From Sulfuricaulis sp049587675 (GTDB taxonomy: Bacteria; Pseudomonadota; Gammaproteobacteria; Acidiferrobacterales; Sulfurifustaceae), in contig NZ_JBAVEJ010000164.1 of NCBI RefSeq assembly GCF_049587675.1, positions 1 to 13,802 on the forward strand: DNA of 13,802 nucleotides, written 5' to 3'. Within the stretch, counting starts at the first letter, position 1, and the number at the start of each line of letters is the position of its first letter. The position numbers and the translations under genes are program-made. This document shows positions 6,659-12,992 of the stretch, piece by piece. Below the pieces are notes generated by a model that was not told the origin of the DNA, did no database searches, and saw only the letters and a program-made list of their open reading frames with translations.

Positions 6659-7978
6659 GTGAGCAAGAACGTTGACTATATAGTACAGCCCGGCGGCAAG
6701 CTGACCGGACGCGTCCGCGTGCCGGGTGACAAATCCATTTCCCACCGCTCGGTGATGCTCGGCGCGCTCGCCGAGGGCACGACGCGTGTGACCGGTCTGC
6801 TCGAAGGCGAAGACGTGCTTTCGACGCTGGGCGCGTTCCGCGCCTTGGGTGCGCGCGCCGAGGGGCCGGACCACGGCAAGCTGGTCATTCACGGCGTCGG
6901 TCTGCACGGATTGAAAGCCCCGAAACAGGCGCTCGATATGGGCAATTCCGGCACCGCCATGCGGCTCATGGCCGGCATCCTCGTGGGCCAGGCGTTCGAT
7001 TCCGAATTGATTGGCGATGAATCGCTGAGCAAGCGTCCCATGAAGCGCGTGTCCGATCCGCTCGGCGCCATGGGCGCAGCGATCGCCACCGCCGAGGGCG
7101 GGCGCCCGCCATTGCGGATCGCGGGCGGCCGGAAATTACACGGGATCGATTACCAGATGCCGGTGGCCAGTGCCCAGGTGAAATCCTGCCTGCTGCTCGC
7201 CGGCCTGTATGCCGAGGGCGAGACGTCCGTCACCGAGCCCGCGCCCACGCGCGATCACACCGAACGCATGCTGCGCGGTTTCGGTTACGCCGTGAAGACG
7301 CAGGGTGCGCGCGTCAGCGTGCAAGGCGGCGGCCGGCTCAAGGCTTGCGACATCGATGTCCCCGCGGATGTTTCCTCGGCGACGTTCTTTCTCGTTGGCG
7401 CCAGTATTGCGCCGGATTCCGACATTGTGCTCGAGCATGTCGGCATTAATCCCACGCGCATCGGTGTGATCAATATCCTCAAGCTCATGGGCGCGAATCT
7501 GGAGCTGCTGAATCCGCGCGAAGCCGGTGGCGAACCAGTTACCGATATCCGAGTGCGTGCGACCAACTTGCGCGGCATTCGCATCCCCGAGGACCAGGTG
7601 CCGCTCGCCATCGACGAATTCCCGGCGCTGTTTATCGCCGCCGCCTGCGCGCAGGGCGAAACCGTGCTGACCGGCGCACACGAACTGCGCGTGAAGGAAT
7701 CGGATCGTATCGCGGTGATGGCCCAGGGCCTGAAGCATCTTGGCATCGACGCGCGTGAAACGCCGGATGGCATTGTCATTCAGGGCGGCCGATTGCAGGG
7801 CGGGGAGATCGACAGCCACGGCGATCATCGCATCGCCATGTCATTCGCCATGGCCGCGCTGGCGGCCTCCGGCCCCGTCACGGTGCGCGACTGCAAGAAC
7901 GTGGATACCTCGTTCCCGGGTTTTGCCGAGCTTGCTGCCCATGTCGGACTGGCAGTCAAAGTACAACGCGGTAAATGA
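6659..7978 (+). CDS. aroA: 3-phosphoshikimate 1-carboxyvinyltransferase (EPSP synthase)
   Basis: AroA condenses shikimate-3-phosphate with phosphoenolpyruvate to give EPSP, the penultimate step to chorismate. The 439 residues include PGDKSISHRS (22-31), GNSGTAMRL (95-103), SAQVKSCLLLAGL (171-183), DVSSATFF (237-244), LRVKESDR (343-350) and IDSHGDHRIAMSF (384-396). These motifs resemble class II EPSP synthases (GDKSISHR, SAQVKS) more than the E. coli class I form. The residue aligned with E. coli Gly96 is still glycine (G98), and the position of E. coli P101 is L103. The start is GTG at 6659; an in-frame TAA at 6650-6652 rules out a longer N-terminus. The ribosome-binding site is weak (GGA at 6647-6649). 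The stop codon overlaps the cmk start (ATGA). The enzyme is cytoplasmic and no truncation is visible. Confidence 0.98.
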   Translation: MSKNVDYIVQPGGKLTGRVRVPGDKSISHRSVMLGALAEGTTRVTGLLEGEDVLSTLGAFRALGARAEGPDHGKLVIHGVGLHGLKAPKQALDMGNSGTAMRLMAGILVGQAFDSELIGDESLSKRPMKRVSDPLGAMGAAIATAEGGRPPLRIAGGRKLHGIDYQMPVASAQVKSCLLLAGLYAEGETSVTEPAPTRDHTERMLRGFGYAVKTQGARVSVQGGGRLKACDIDVPADVSSATFFLVGASIAPDSDIVLEHVGINPTRIGVINILKLMGANLELLNPREAGGEPVTDIRVRATNLRGIRIPEDQVPLAIDEFPALFIAAACAQGETVLTGAHELRVKESDRIAVMAQGLKHLGIDARETPDGIVIQGGRLQGGEIDSHGDHRIAMSFAMAALAASGPVTVRDCKNVDTSFPGFAELAAHVGLAVKVQRGK

Positions 7979-8670
7979 ACCACACGCCCTCAATCCCGGT
8001 CTTGACGATTGACGGCCCGAGCGGCTCCGGCAAGGGGACAGTCGGGCAACTGCTCGCGCAACGGTTGGGTTGGCATTTTCTCGATAGCGGTGCGCTTTAC
8101 CGGGCATTGGGTGTCGCCGCCAACCGGGCGGAGGTCGATCTTGGCGACAAGGCGGCGCTGGCGCGATTGGCCATGACCATGGATATCCATTTTCGGCCCA
8201 GGTCAGGCGGCGATGTGGTGGATGTGCTGCTGAATGGCGAGGAAGTCGGCGACCGGTTGCGGACCGAGGAAAGCGGAAGGCGGGCCTCGATCCTGGCCGC
8301 CATTCCGGAGATCCGCCTGGCATTGTTGCAGAAACAGCACTCTTTTCGTCAGCCCCCCGGGCTGGTGGCGGATGGCCGGGACATGGGGAGCGCCGTGTTT
8401 CCCGACGCCATACTTAAGGTATATCTCACCGCGACCCCCGAAGTACGCGCCGAGAGGCGCTATAAACAGTTGAAGGACAAGGGATTCGATGTTAACCTTC
8501 GCCGGCTTTTGGACGAGATCCGTGAGCGCGATGCACGCGACGCCGGGCGGGAGGCTTCTCCGCTCAAGCCCGCAAACGATGCGTGTATTCTGGATACCTC
8601 TCAGCTCGACATTTCCGGGGTAGTTGAGCGTGTCTATGGCCTGCTGCGGGAGCGGCATCGGCCGGGGTAA
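7975..8670 (+). CDS. cmk: cytidylate kinase
   Basis: Cmk phosphorylates CMP and dCMP to the diphosphates using ATP, feeding RNA, DNA and phospholipid precursor pools. The 231 residues match the family (about 225). The P-loop GPSGSGKGT is at residues 14-22, the CMP-binding DSGALYR at 37-43, and VADGRDMGSAVFPDA at 131-145. The RRYKQL stretch at 161-166 and the RDARDAGREASPLKPA region at 186-200 fit the lid and CMP-binding parts. The ATG at 7975 overlaps the aroA stop in ATGA, which points to translational coupling. rpsA follows after a 124-nt leader, the arrangement known from many proteobacteria. Confidence 0.98.
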   Translation: MNHTPSIPVLTIDGPSGSGKGTVGQLLAQRLGWHFLDSGALYRALGVAANRAEVDLGDKAALARLAMTMDIHFRPRSGGDVVDVLLNGEEVGDRLRTEESGRRASILAAIPEIRLALLQKQHSFRQPPGLVADGRDMGSAVFPDAILKVYLTATPEVRAERRYKQLKDKGFDVNLRRLLDEIRERDARDAGREASPLKPANDACILDTSQLDISGVVERVYGLLRERHRPG

Positions 8671-8794
8671 CCATGCCTTTCCAGAGTTCGGAAGGGGCGT
8701 CTGGATCTCTTACGATCAACCTGACCCGAGTAACCAGAGTCGCTACATGACAGCCATGGCCTTTGCTGCCGGCGATCGGAACCTATCTAAACCT
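8671..8794 (+). promoter_or_regulatory. rpsA leader without a clear Shine-Dalgarno sequence
   Basis: This 124-nt stretch lies between the cmk stop and the canonical rpsA start at 8795. No good ribosome-binding site precedes 8795; the nearest GGA (8778-8780) is 14 nt away. A small hairpin can form from CCTTTCC (8676-8682) and GGAAGG (8690-8695) with one bulged base. The frame is open upstream, and an in-frame ATG at 8747 would add 16 residues. In E. coli the rpsA leader also lacks a strong Shine-Dalgarno sequence, and S1 represses its own synthesis there. Similar autoregulation here is inference. Confidence 0.4.
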
Positions 8795-10480
8795 ATGACC
8801 GAAAGTTTCGCGCAATTATTCGAAGAGAGTCTCAATAAAATCCAACTGAAATCCGGTGAGTTGATTACCGGTGAGGTGGTCCATGTCGATGATAACGTGG
8901 TGGTGGTCAACGCCGGACTGAAGTCCGAAGCCGTGATCCCCGTCGCTGAATTCCAGGACGCCCGCGGTGAAGTGACCGTCAAGGTCGGAGACCGCGTGGA
9001 AGTCGTGATCGAAATGCTGGAAGACGGTACCGGCGAAACCCGTCTGTCACGCGAAAAAGCCTGCCGCGCCAAGGCATGGGAAGACCTCGAGAAGGCCTTC
9101 GAAGTGCAATCCGTCGTCACCGGCGTCATGACCGGCAAGGTAAAAGGCGGTTACACCGTCGCCATGAACACCATCCGCGCCTTTCTCCCCAGCTCTCTGG
9201 TCGACGTACGTCCCGTCCGCGACCCCAGCTACCTCGAGGGCAAGGAACTCGAATTCAAAGTCATCAAAATCGACCGCAAACGCAACAACGTGGTGGTTTC
9301 GCGCCGCGCCGTGGTTGAAAAAGAAATCTCCGCCGAACGCGAAGCGCTTCTGTCGGGCCTGGAAGAGGGCCAGACGGTCAAGGGCGTGGTCAAGAACCTC
9401 ACCGATTACGGTGCGTTCATCGATCTGGGCGGCATTGATGGCTTGCTGCATATCACCGATCTCGCATGGAAGCGCGTGAAACATCCGGGCGAAGTGCTCA
9501 AGATCGGCGATGAAATCGAAGCCAAGGTGTTGCGCTACGATCGCGAACGCAACCGCGTCTCGCTCGGCCTCAAGCAGCTCGGCGATGATCCGTGGGTGGA
9601 CATCCAGCGCCGTTATCCGGAAGGCACGCGCCTGTTCGGCAAGGTCACCAACATCACCGATTACGGCGCGTTCGTCGAAATCGAGCCGGGCGTGGAAGGC
9701 CTGGTGCACGTTTCCGAAATGGACTGGACCAACAAGAACATCCATCCGACCAAGGTCGTGCAGTTGGGCGACGAGGTTGAGGTGATGATTCTCGATATCG
9801 ACACTGAGCGCCGCCGCATATCGCTGGGCATGAAGCAGTGCCAGCCGAATCCGTGGGAAGAGTTCGCCTCCAATCACAACAAGAATGACAAGATCAGCGG
9901 CAAGATCAAATCCATCACCGACTTCGGCATTTTCGTCGGCCTGGAAGGCGGCATCGACGGCCTGATCCATTTGTCCGATCTCTCCTGGGCCATGCCAGGC
10001 GAAGAGGCCGTTCACAATTACAAGAAGGGCGACGAGATCGAGGCCATGATCCTCGCCGTCGATCCCGAGCGCGAGCGTATTTCGCTTGGCGTGAAGCAAC
10101 TCGAAGGCGATCCGTTTACGAGCTATGTGACAGCCCATGGCAAGGGCGCCATTGTGAAAGGCACGGTGACGAGCGTCGAGGCCAAGGGCGCGGTCATTAA
10201 ACTCGCCGACGAGATAGAAGGATATTTGCGTGCCTCCGATATAGCGCGCGATCGCATCGAGGACGCGCGTTCCGCATTGAAGGACGGCGACAGCGTCGAG
10301 GCCAAGATTGTCACGATCGACCGCAAGAATCGCAAAATCTCGCTCTCCATCCGGGCCAAGGACATGGAGGAGGAGAACGAGGCGGTGCAGGAGTATGCCC
10401 GTAAAGGGGGCGCGGCCACCTCTTCCCTGGGTGACAAACTCAAGGAAAAGCTTGGGGGCCATGACAGCTCCGACGCCTGA
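8795..10480 (+). CDS. rpsA: 30S ribosomal protein S1
   Basis: S1 binds mRNA on the small ribosomal subunit and helps initiate translation of messages with weak or structured start regions. From the ATG at 8795 it has 561 residues, close to E. coli S1 (557), and begins with the typical MTESFAQLFEESL. Six S1 (OB-fold) repeats are visible at about 21-87, 105-171, 192-260, 277-347, 364-434 and 451-520. The central ones share the signature (I/L)TDYGAF(I/V) or ITDFGIFV and end in RISLG or RVSLG. The full set of six domains is the proteobacterial form. An in-frame ATG at 8747 would give a 16-residue extension, but family comparison favours 8795. The gene follows cmk and is separated from ihfB by 271 bp holding two hairpins. 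Confidence 0.97.
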   Translation: MTESFAQLFEESLNKIQLKSGELITGEVVHVDDNVVVVNAGLKSEAVIPVAEFQDARGEVTVKVGDRVEVVIEMLEDGTGETRLSREKACRAKAWEDLEKAFEVQSVVTGVMTGKVKGGYTVAMNTIRAFLPSSLVDVRPVRDPSYLEGKELEFKVIKIDRKRNNVVVSRRAVVEKEISAEREALLSGLEEGQTVKGVVKNLTDYGAFIDLGGIDGLLHITDLAWKRVKHPGEVLKIGDEIEAKVLRYDRERNRVSLGLKQLGDDPWVDIQRRYPEGTRLFGKVTNITDYGAFVEIEPGVEGLVHVSEMDWTNKNIHPTKVVQLGDEVEVMILDIDTERRRISLGMKQCQPNPWEEFASNHNKNDKISGKIKSITDFGIFVGLEGGIDGLIHLSDLSWAMPGEEAVHNYKKGDEIEAMILAVDPERERISLGVKQLEGDPFTSYVTAHGKGAIVKGTVTSVEAKGAVIKLADEIEGYLRASDIARDRIEDARSALKDGDSVEAKIVTIDRKNRKISLSIRAKDMEEENEAVQEYARKGGAATSSLGDKLKEKLGGHDSSDA

Positions 10481-10561
10481 ACCACGTCTTCCGGCGGGAA
10501 AAGCATCGGTTTTTTGCAGGGGCGAGGCGGTGGTTTCGGTAGTACCGGCGCGGGCTGCCGC

Positions 10562-10586
10562 TAGCCGCCAGATCCCGAGGCGGCTA
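10562..10586. repeat. hairpin element, copy 1 (upstream of ihfB)
   Basis: The stem TAGCCGCC (10562-10569) pairs perfectly with GGCGGCTA (10579-10586) around the 9-nt loop AGATCCCGA. It lies 81 bp after the rpsA stop and is followed by ATTCTG, a poor T-tract. It could act as a weak rpsA terminator or 3' end stabiliser. The 21-bp core (10563-10583) recurs with 19 of 21 identical bases at 11120-11140, on the other side of ihfB. Confidence 0.6.
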
Positions 10587-10636
10587 TTCTGAAGACAGGA
10601 GTAGTGCCCAGAAAACACGGTTTATTGCGGCTAACT

Positions 10637-10671
10637 GCGCCGATTGCCGAAGGGGCATACGCTTCGGGCGC
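10637..10671 (+). terminator. possible weak terminator or mRNA hairpin between rpsA and ihfB
   Basis: CCGAAG (10647-10652) pairs with CTTCGG (10662-10667). An outer GCGC (10637-10640) can pair with GCGC (10668-10671), leaving a 6-nt bulge on the left side. The sequence after it (10680-10690) is moderately T-rich but has no uninterrupted T-run. The rpsA message may end or be processed here, since the stretch to ihfB carries a separate promoter candidate. The call is tentative. Confidence 0.3.
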
Positions 10672-10712
10672 GGGGCGCTAGATTTATTTTGGTCGGTACC
10701 CCATGAAACTGC

Positions 10713-10741
10713 TTGATATCTTTCTACTTATTTTCTATAGG
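10713..10741 (+). promoter_or_regulatory. possible ihfB promoter
   Basis: TTGATA (10713-10718) and TATAGG (10736-10741) are separated by 17 bp in an AT-rich patch that stands out from the GC-rich surroundings. The predicted start near 10748 would leave only a few nucleotides before the ihfB ATG, so the AGG at 10739-10741 would not be in that transcript. Either the leader is very short or this is not the real start. In E. coli ihfB has its own promoters besides read-through from rpsA. Confidence 0.35.
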
Positions 10742-10751
10742 TAGAGTGTAT

Positions 10752-11039
10752 ATGACAAAATCTGAACTGATCAGCCTGCTCGCGGCCAAGCAACCGCAAC
10801 TGGACTACCGGGACGTGGAACTGGCGGTCAAAGAACTGCTGGAACAAATGTCCGCCGCGTTGTCCTCCGGCGACCGCATCGAAGTCCGCGGTTTCGGGAG
10901 TTTTTCCCTGCATTACCGTCCGCCGCGTACCGGCCGTAACCCCAAAACCGGGGCCGCGGTGCAGGTCCCGGACAAGTTTGTGCCCCATTTCAAACCTGGC
11001 AAGGAGCTAAGGGAGCGCGTCAACAACGGTACGGAATGA
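10752..11039 (+). CDS. ihfB: integration host factor subunit beta
   Basis: IHF is a heterodimeric DNA-bending protein with roles in nucleoid structure, transcription and recombination. The 95 residues match E. coli IHF beta (94 aa) closely. Visible are MTKSELI at the start, the conserved VRGFGSFSLHYR segment (45-56), the arm motif RTGRNPKTG (59-67) with the DNA-intercalating proline P64, and VPHFKPGKELR (77-87). The HYRPPRTGRNPKTG context and the place after rpsA distinguish it from HU and IHF alpha. The start at 10752 is chosen because it gives the canonical N-terminus; an upstream in-frame ATG at 10713 would add 13 non-conserved residues. The ribosome-binding site is weak (AGG at 10739-10741, GAG at 10744-10746). 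A strong terminator lies 27 nt after the stop. Confidence 0.97.
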   Translation: MTKSELISLLAAKQPQLDYRDVELAVKELLEQMSAALSSGDRIEVRGFGSFSLHYRPPRTGRNPKTGAAVQVPDKFVPHFKPGKELRERVNNGTE

Positions 11040-11065
11040 GCGCATTTGTTTTTCGCGGGACATAA

Positions 11066-11096
11066 ACGGCATGTGGGTCACCCATGTCGTTTTTTT
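11066..11096 (+). terminator. intrinsic terminator after ihfB
   Basis: An inverted repeat spans 11066-11090 (ACGGCATG against CATGTCGT with one G-U pair, then GG against CC beyond one bulged T). It is followed directly by a run of seven T (11090-11096). This is the clearest intrinsic terminator in the window. It probably ends the transcript that contains ihfB and separates it from lapA-lapB-pyrF. Confidence 0.85.
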
Positions 11097-11119
11097 ATGA
11101 CTAAAAAATAAGACAAACC

Positions 11120-11140
11120 AGCCGCCGGTTCCCGAGGCGG
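11120..11140. repeat. hairpin element, copy 2 (downstream of ihfB)
   Basis: CCGCC (11122-11126) pairs with GGCGG (11136-11140) around the loop GGTTCCCGA. Over 21 bp it matches the element at 10563-10583 at 19 positions; both differences lie in the loop and the stem is unchanged. It lies just after the ihfB terminator. It may be a small dispersed palindromic repeat or a protein-binding site; nothing here shows its function. Confidence 0.6.
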
Positions 11141-11179
11141 AGGGCGACCCCCGTCCGAATGGCGGTGGCATAGATCTAC

Positions 11180-11207
11180 TTGAACATGTTTGCAGGGTTG
11201 TTATTCT
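11180..11207 (+). promoter_or_regulatory. possible promoter for lapA-lapB-pyrF
   Basis: TTGAAC (11180-11185) and TATTCT (11202-11207) are separated by 16 bp, each with 4 of 6 matches to the sigma-70 consensus. A promoter is expected here because a strong terminator ends the upstream unit. The -35 also reads CTTGAA, which is the heat-shock sigma-32 -35 word, and lapAB is heat-inducible in E. coli. No matching sigma-32 -10 (CCCCAT type) is present at the right distance, so I favour sigma-70. Confidence 0.4.
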
Positions 11208-11375
11208 CCCGGCCAGGGATCGAAACCACCATGCCGCCGCAATCACGAGAAATCCTCGTATGATTTTCGTTATTGAACCGGCGCACCTGTGCCGCCACGG
11301 ATGCCAGTCAATGTCAATCGTTGCCTGCCTTCGTGCGAAAACAATCGCGCCGGCTCAATAATCCAAGGAGGCATC

Positions 11376-11672
11376 ATGAAGCGGATTTTTTATACGGTTC
11401 TGGCGATTCTGGTTCTGCTCATTGGCATCGCTTTTGCCATTCTGAACAGACAGTCAGTGGAGCTTAATTACTATTTCGGGTTGAAGTGGAGCGGACCGCT
11501 GTCGATGGCGTTGCTGGCCGCCTTTGCCTTTGGCGTGGTGGCGGGTTATATCGCCAGCCTTCGAACCGTGGTGCGAATGCAGCGGCAACTGGTTCAGGCG
11601 CGCAAGGAAATCCGCCAGATCGAACAGGAAGTCATCAACCTGCGAGCTCTGCCGATTAAAGATGTCATCTAA
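11376..11672 (+). CDS. lapA: lipopolysaccharide assembly protein A (DUF1049)
   Basis: LapA is a small inner-membrane protein that works with LapB in coordinating LPS synthesis and assembly. The 98 residues are close to E. coli LapA (102). Two hydrophobic segments are visible, at about 5-23 and 40-61, joined by the conserved ILNRQSVELNYYFG stretch (22-35). A charged, probably coiled-coil tail covers about 65-92. The start at 11376 has a strong AAGGAGG (11365-11371) at short spacing, and a lysine-arginine start precedes the first membrane segment. Its TAA stop overlaps an ATG (TAATG) that opens the unusual repeat region before lapB. Assignment rests on length, topology, the NRQ motif and the lapB neighbour. 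Confidence 0.93.
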   Translation: MKRIFYTVLAILVLLIGIAFAILNRQSVELNYYFGLKWSGPLSMALLAAFAFGVVAGYIASLRTVVRMQRQLVQARKEIRQIEQEVINLRALPIKDVI

Positions 11673-11704
11673 TGAAGGCCTACTTCGTTCGTCTTGTCAT
11701 ATGA
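11672..11704 (+). CDS. possible 10-codon coupled mini-ORF after lapA (doubtful)
   Basis: The ATG overlaps the lapA TAA (TAATG), and the frame encodes MKAYFVRLVI before a TGA. That TGA overlaps the next ATG (ATGA at 11701-11704). It has no ribosome-binding site of its own and could only be read by ribosomes that restart after lapA. It may be chance within the repeat; see the linked 41-codon frame. Confidence 0.15.
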   Translation: MKAYFVRLVI

Positions 11705-11826
11705 ATGAAACCCGGCTCCGTTTCATTTCGTACGCCCTGACGACAATGAAGCCCTGCTCGCTTCACTTATTCATTCAGACGATAATGAAGCCCCACTCGC
11801 TTCGCTCGTTTGTCCTGACATCATAA
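11701..11826 (+). CDS. possible 41-codon coupled ORF before lapB (doubtful)
   Basis: The frame starts in the ATGA that ends the 10-codon mini-ORF and runs to a TAA 5 nt before the lapB ATG. The encoded peptide has two similar stretches, TMKPCSLHLFIQT and IMKPHSLRSFVLT, because repeat units 3 and 4 are 39 bp apart and thus in frame. Unit 2 is out of that register, which argues against selection for the peptide. If translated, its main effect may be to deliver ribosomes to lapB, which lacks a Shine-Dalgarno sequence. Confidence 0.15.
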   Translation: MNETRLRFISYALTTMKPCSLHLFIQTIMKPHSLRSFVLTS

Positions 11827-11831
11827 ATATA

Positions 11832-12992
11832 ATGAACGCCACCGATCTGCTGTGGTTGCTGTTACCTCTGGCGGCTGCTTCCGGCTGGCTCGCGGCGCGG
11901 TTCGAACAGAAACGTCATGCCCGGCAATCGTTCGATCTGCCATCGGCCTATTTCAAGGGCCTCAATTTCCTTCTGAACGAACAACCGGACAAGGCGATCG
12001 AAGTTTTCATGCGCGTGCTGGAAGTCAATTCGGATACCGTCGAGACACATCTGGCGCTGGGAAATCTTTTTCGCCGCCGGGGCGAAGTCGAGCGCGCCAT
12101 CCGCATCCACCAGAACCTGATTGCCCGACCCACACTCGACAAGGAGCAACGCAGCCACGCATTGCTGGAGCTGGGCCAGGATTACCTGAAGGCCGGTCTT
12201 TTCGATCGCGCTGAAAATCTCTTCCTCGAGCTGGCTGAAATCCGCGCACACGGCGAACAGGCACTGAAGCTCTTGCTGCATATATACCAGCAGGAAAAAG
12301 AATGGGAAAAGGCGATTTCCATCACCCGCAAGCTGGCGCGCGCATCCGGCAAAAACCTGGATGAGATGATCGCGCATTTTTACTGCGAACTGGCAGATCA
12401 CGACTACGCGCGAAAGAACTATTCCGCCGCCCGCGAGCACTTGAAACGCGCGTTCGCGGCCGATGACAAGTGTGTTCGCGCCAGCATGCTGCTCGGTGAT
12501 ATAGCGGCGCAGGAAGGCAAGTACCGTGAGGCGATCGGTGAATGGTGCCGAATCGAGGAACAGGATATACATTACCTCGGCGAGGTGGCCGACCGTATCG
12601 CCGCCGGATTCAAGCAATTGAACGATGAGCAGGGACTCTATGATTATTTCCAGGCTTCGCTGCGGCGTCACGGCGGAGTATCGCTGGCGCTGGCTTTCGC
12701 GGACGTCATCAGCAATCGCGATGGCGTGCCGGCGGCGGAAAAATTCATCGTGGACTGGCTACGACGAACACCTAACGTACACGGCCTGCACAAACTGCTG
12801 GAACTGAATCTGGTCAAGGCAAGCGACTCAGGGCGAAACGATCTTCTGCTGCTGAAAGGCATCATCGAGGATCTGCGCTCACAACACCTCGGCTACGCCT
12901 GCGGTCAGTGTGGCTTCAAGGGAAAGGCGTTGCATTGGTTATGTCCCGGATGCAACCGCTGGAACACTATCAAACCGGTGCGGGAGGAGTGA
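11832..12992 (+). CDS. lapB: lipopolysaccharide assembly protein B, TPR protein with rubredoxin-like zinc site
   Basis: LapB (YciM) is an inner-membrane-anchored, cytoplasm-facing TPR protein. In E. coli it promotes FtsH degradation of LpxC and so limits LPS synthesis. The 386 residues match E. coli LapB (389). An N-terminal membrane helix lies at about 5-22 (LLWLLLPLAAASGWLAA). TPR-like helices fill about 36-330, for example FKGLNFLLNEQPDKAIEVF and LGNLFRRRGEVERAI. The C-terminal metal site has C357-x2-C360 and C371-x2-C374. The ATG at 11832 has no visible Shine-Dalgarno sequence: the upstream stretch is AT-rich (CATAAATATA). The start is fixed by the membrane helix directly after it. pyrF begins on the base after the stop. 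Confidence 0.97.
   Translation: MNATDLLWLLLPLAAASGWLAARFEQKRHARQSFDLPSAYFKGLNFLLNEQPDKAIEVFMRVLEVNSDTVETHLALGNLFRRRGEVERAIRIHQNLIARPTLDKEQRSHALLELGQDYLKAGLFDRAENLFLELAEIRAHGEQALKLLLHIYQQEKEWEKAISITRKLARASGKNLDEMIAHFYCELADHDYARKNYSAAREHLKRAFAADDKCVRASMLLGDIAAQEGKYREAIGEWCRIEEQDIHYLGEVADRIAAGFKQLNDEQGLYDYFQASLRRHGGVSLALAFADVISNRDGVPAAEKFIVDWLRRTPNVHGLHKLLELNLVKASDSGRNDLLLLKGIIEDLRSQHLGYACGQCGFKGKALHWLCPGCNRWNTIKPVREE

Larger units (their letters stand above)
11097..11375. other. gene-free gap between the ihfB terminator and lapA
   Basis: I see no convincing coding region or tRNA here. The gap holds a hairpin element (11120-11140), a promoter candidate (11180-11207) and the lapA ribosome-binding site (AAGGAGG, 11365-11371). 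A good -10-like TATGAT at 11259-11264 has no matching -35. If transcription starts near 11214, lapA has an untranslated leader of about 160 nt whose role is unknown. Confidence 0.6.
11671..11830. repeat. degenerate tandem repeat of four hairpin-bearing units between lapA and lapB
   Basis: Four units begin with AATGAA at 11671, 11704, 11745 and 11784 (lengths 33, 41, 39 and 47); a fifth AATGAA at 11831 contains the lapB start codon. After AATGAA the units share a GCC or CCC, then a CTCGCTTC-like stretch, and units 2-4 end near CTGACGAC, CAGACGAT or CTGACATC. Each unit can form a small hairpin: GAAG/CTTC (11674-11686), AATGAAAC/GTTTCATT (11704-11727), TGAAGC/GCTTCA (11747-11765) and GAAGC/GCTTC (11787-11803). 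Units 2 and 3 differ on both sides of the stem in a compensating way (AC/GT against GC/GC). There is no T-tract, so these are not intrinsic terminators. Confidence 0.65.

Noticed and set aside
5692..6666. 324-codon antisense open frame over tyrA
   Set aside because: It is the reverse of tyrA with histidine- and arginine-rich content and no recognisable domain.
9392..9950. DNA direct repeats with ACCGATTACGG-like words
   Set aside because: They are the repeated S1 domains of rpsA, in frame and at domain spacing, so protein homology explains them.
9047..10618. 523-codon antisense open frame over rpsA
   Set aside because: It mirrors the rpsA codons, has no plausible start signals or known motifs, and rpsA itself is certain.
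10604..10681. 25-codon frame starting at GTG after AGGAG between rpsA and ihfB
   Set aside because: The AGGAG is only 2 nt from the GTG, the frame runs through a hairpin, and the peptide shows no recognisable features.
11100..11260. tRNA-like T-loop word (GGTTTCGATCC on the minus strand)
   Set aside because: No acceptor stem, anticodon arm or CCA end can be formed around it.
11671..11830. CRISPR array
   Set aside because: The units are degenerate along their whole length, differ in size (33-47 bp), and lack constant repeats with unique spacers. No cas genes are nearby.
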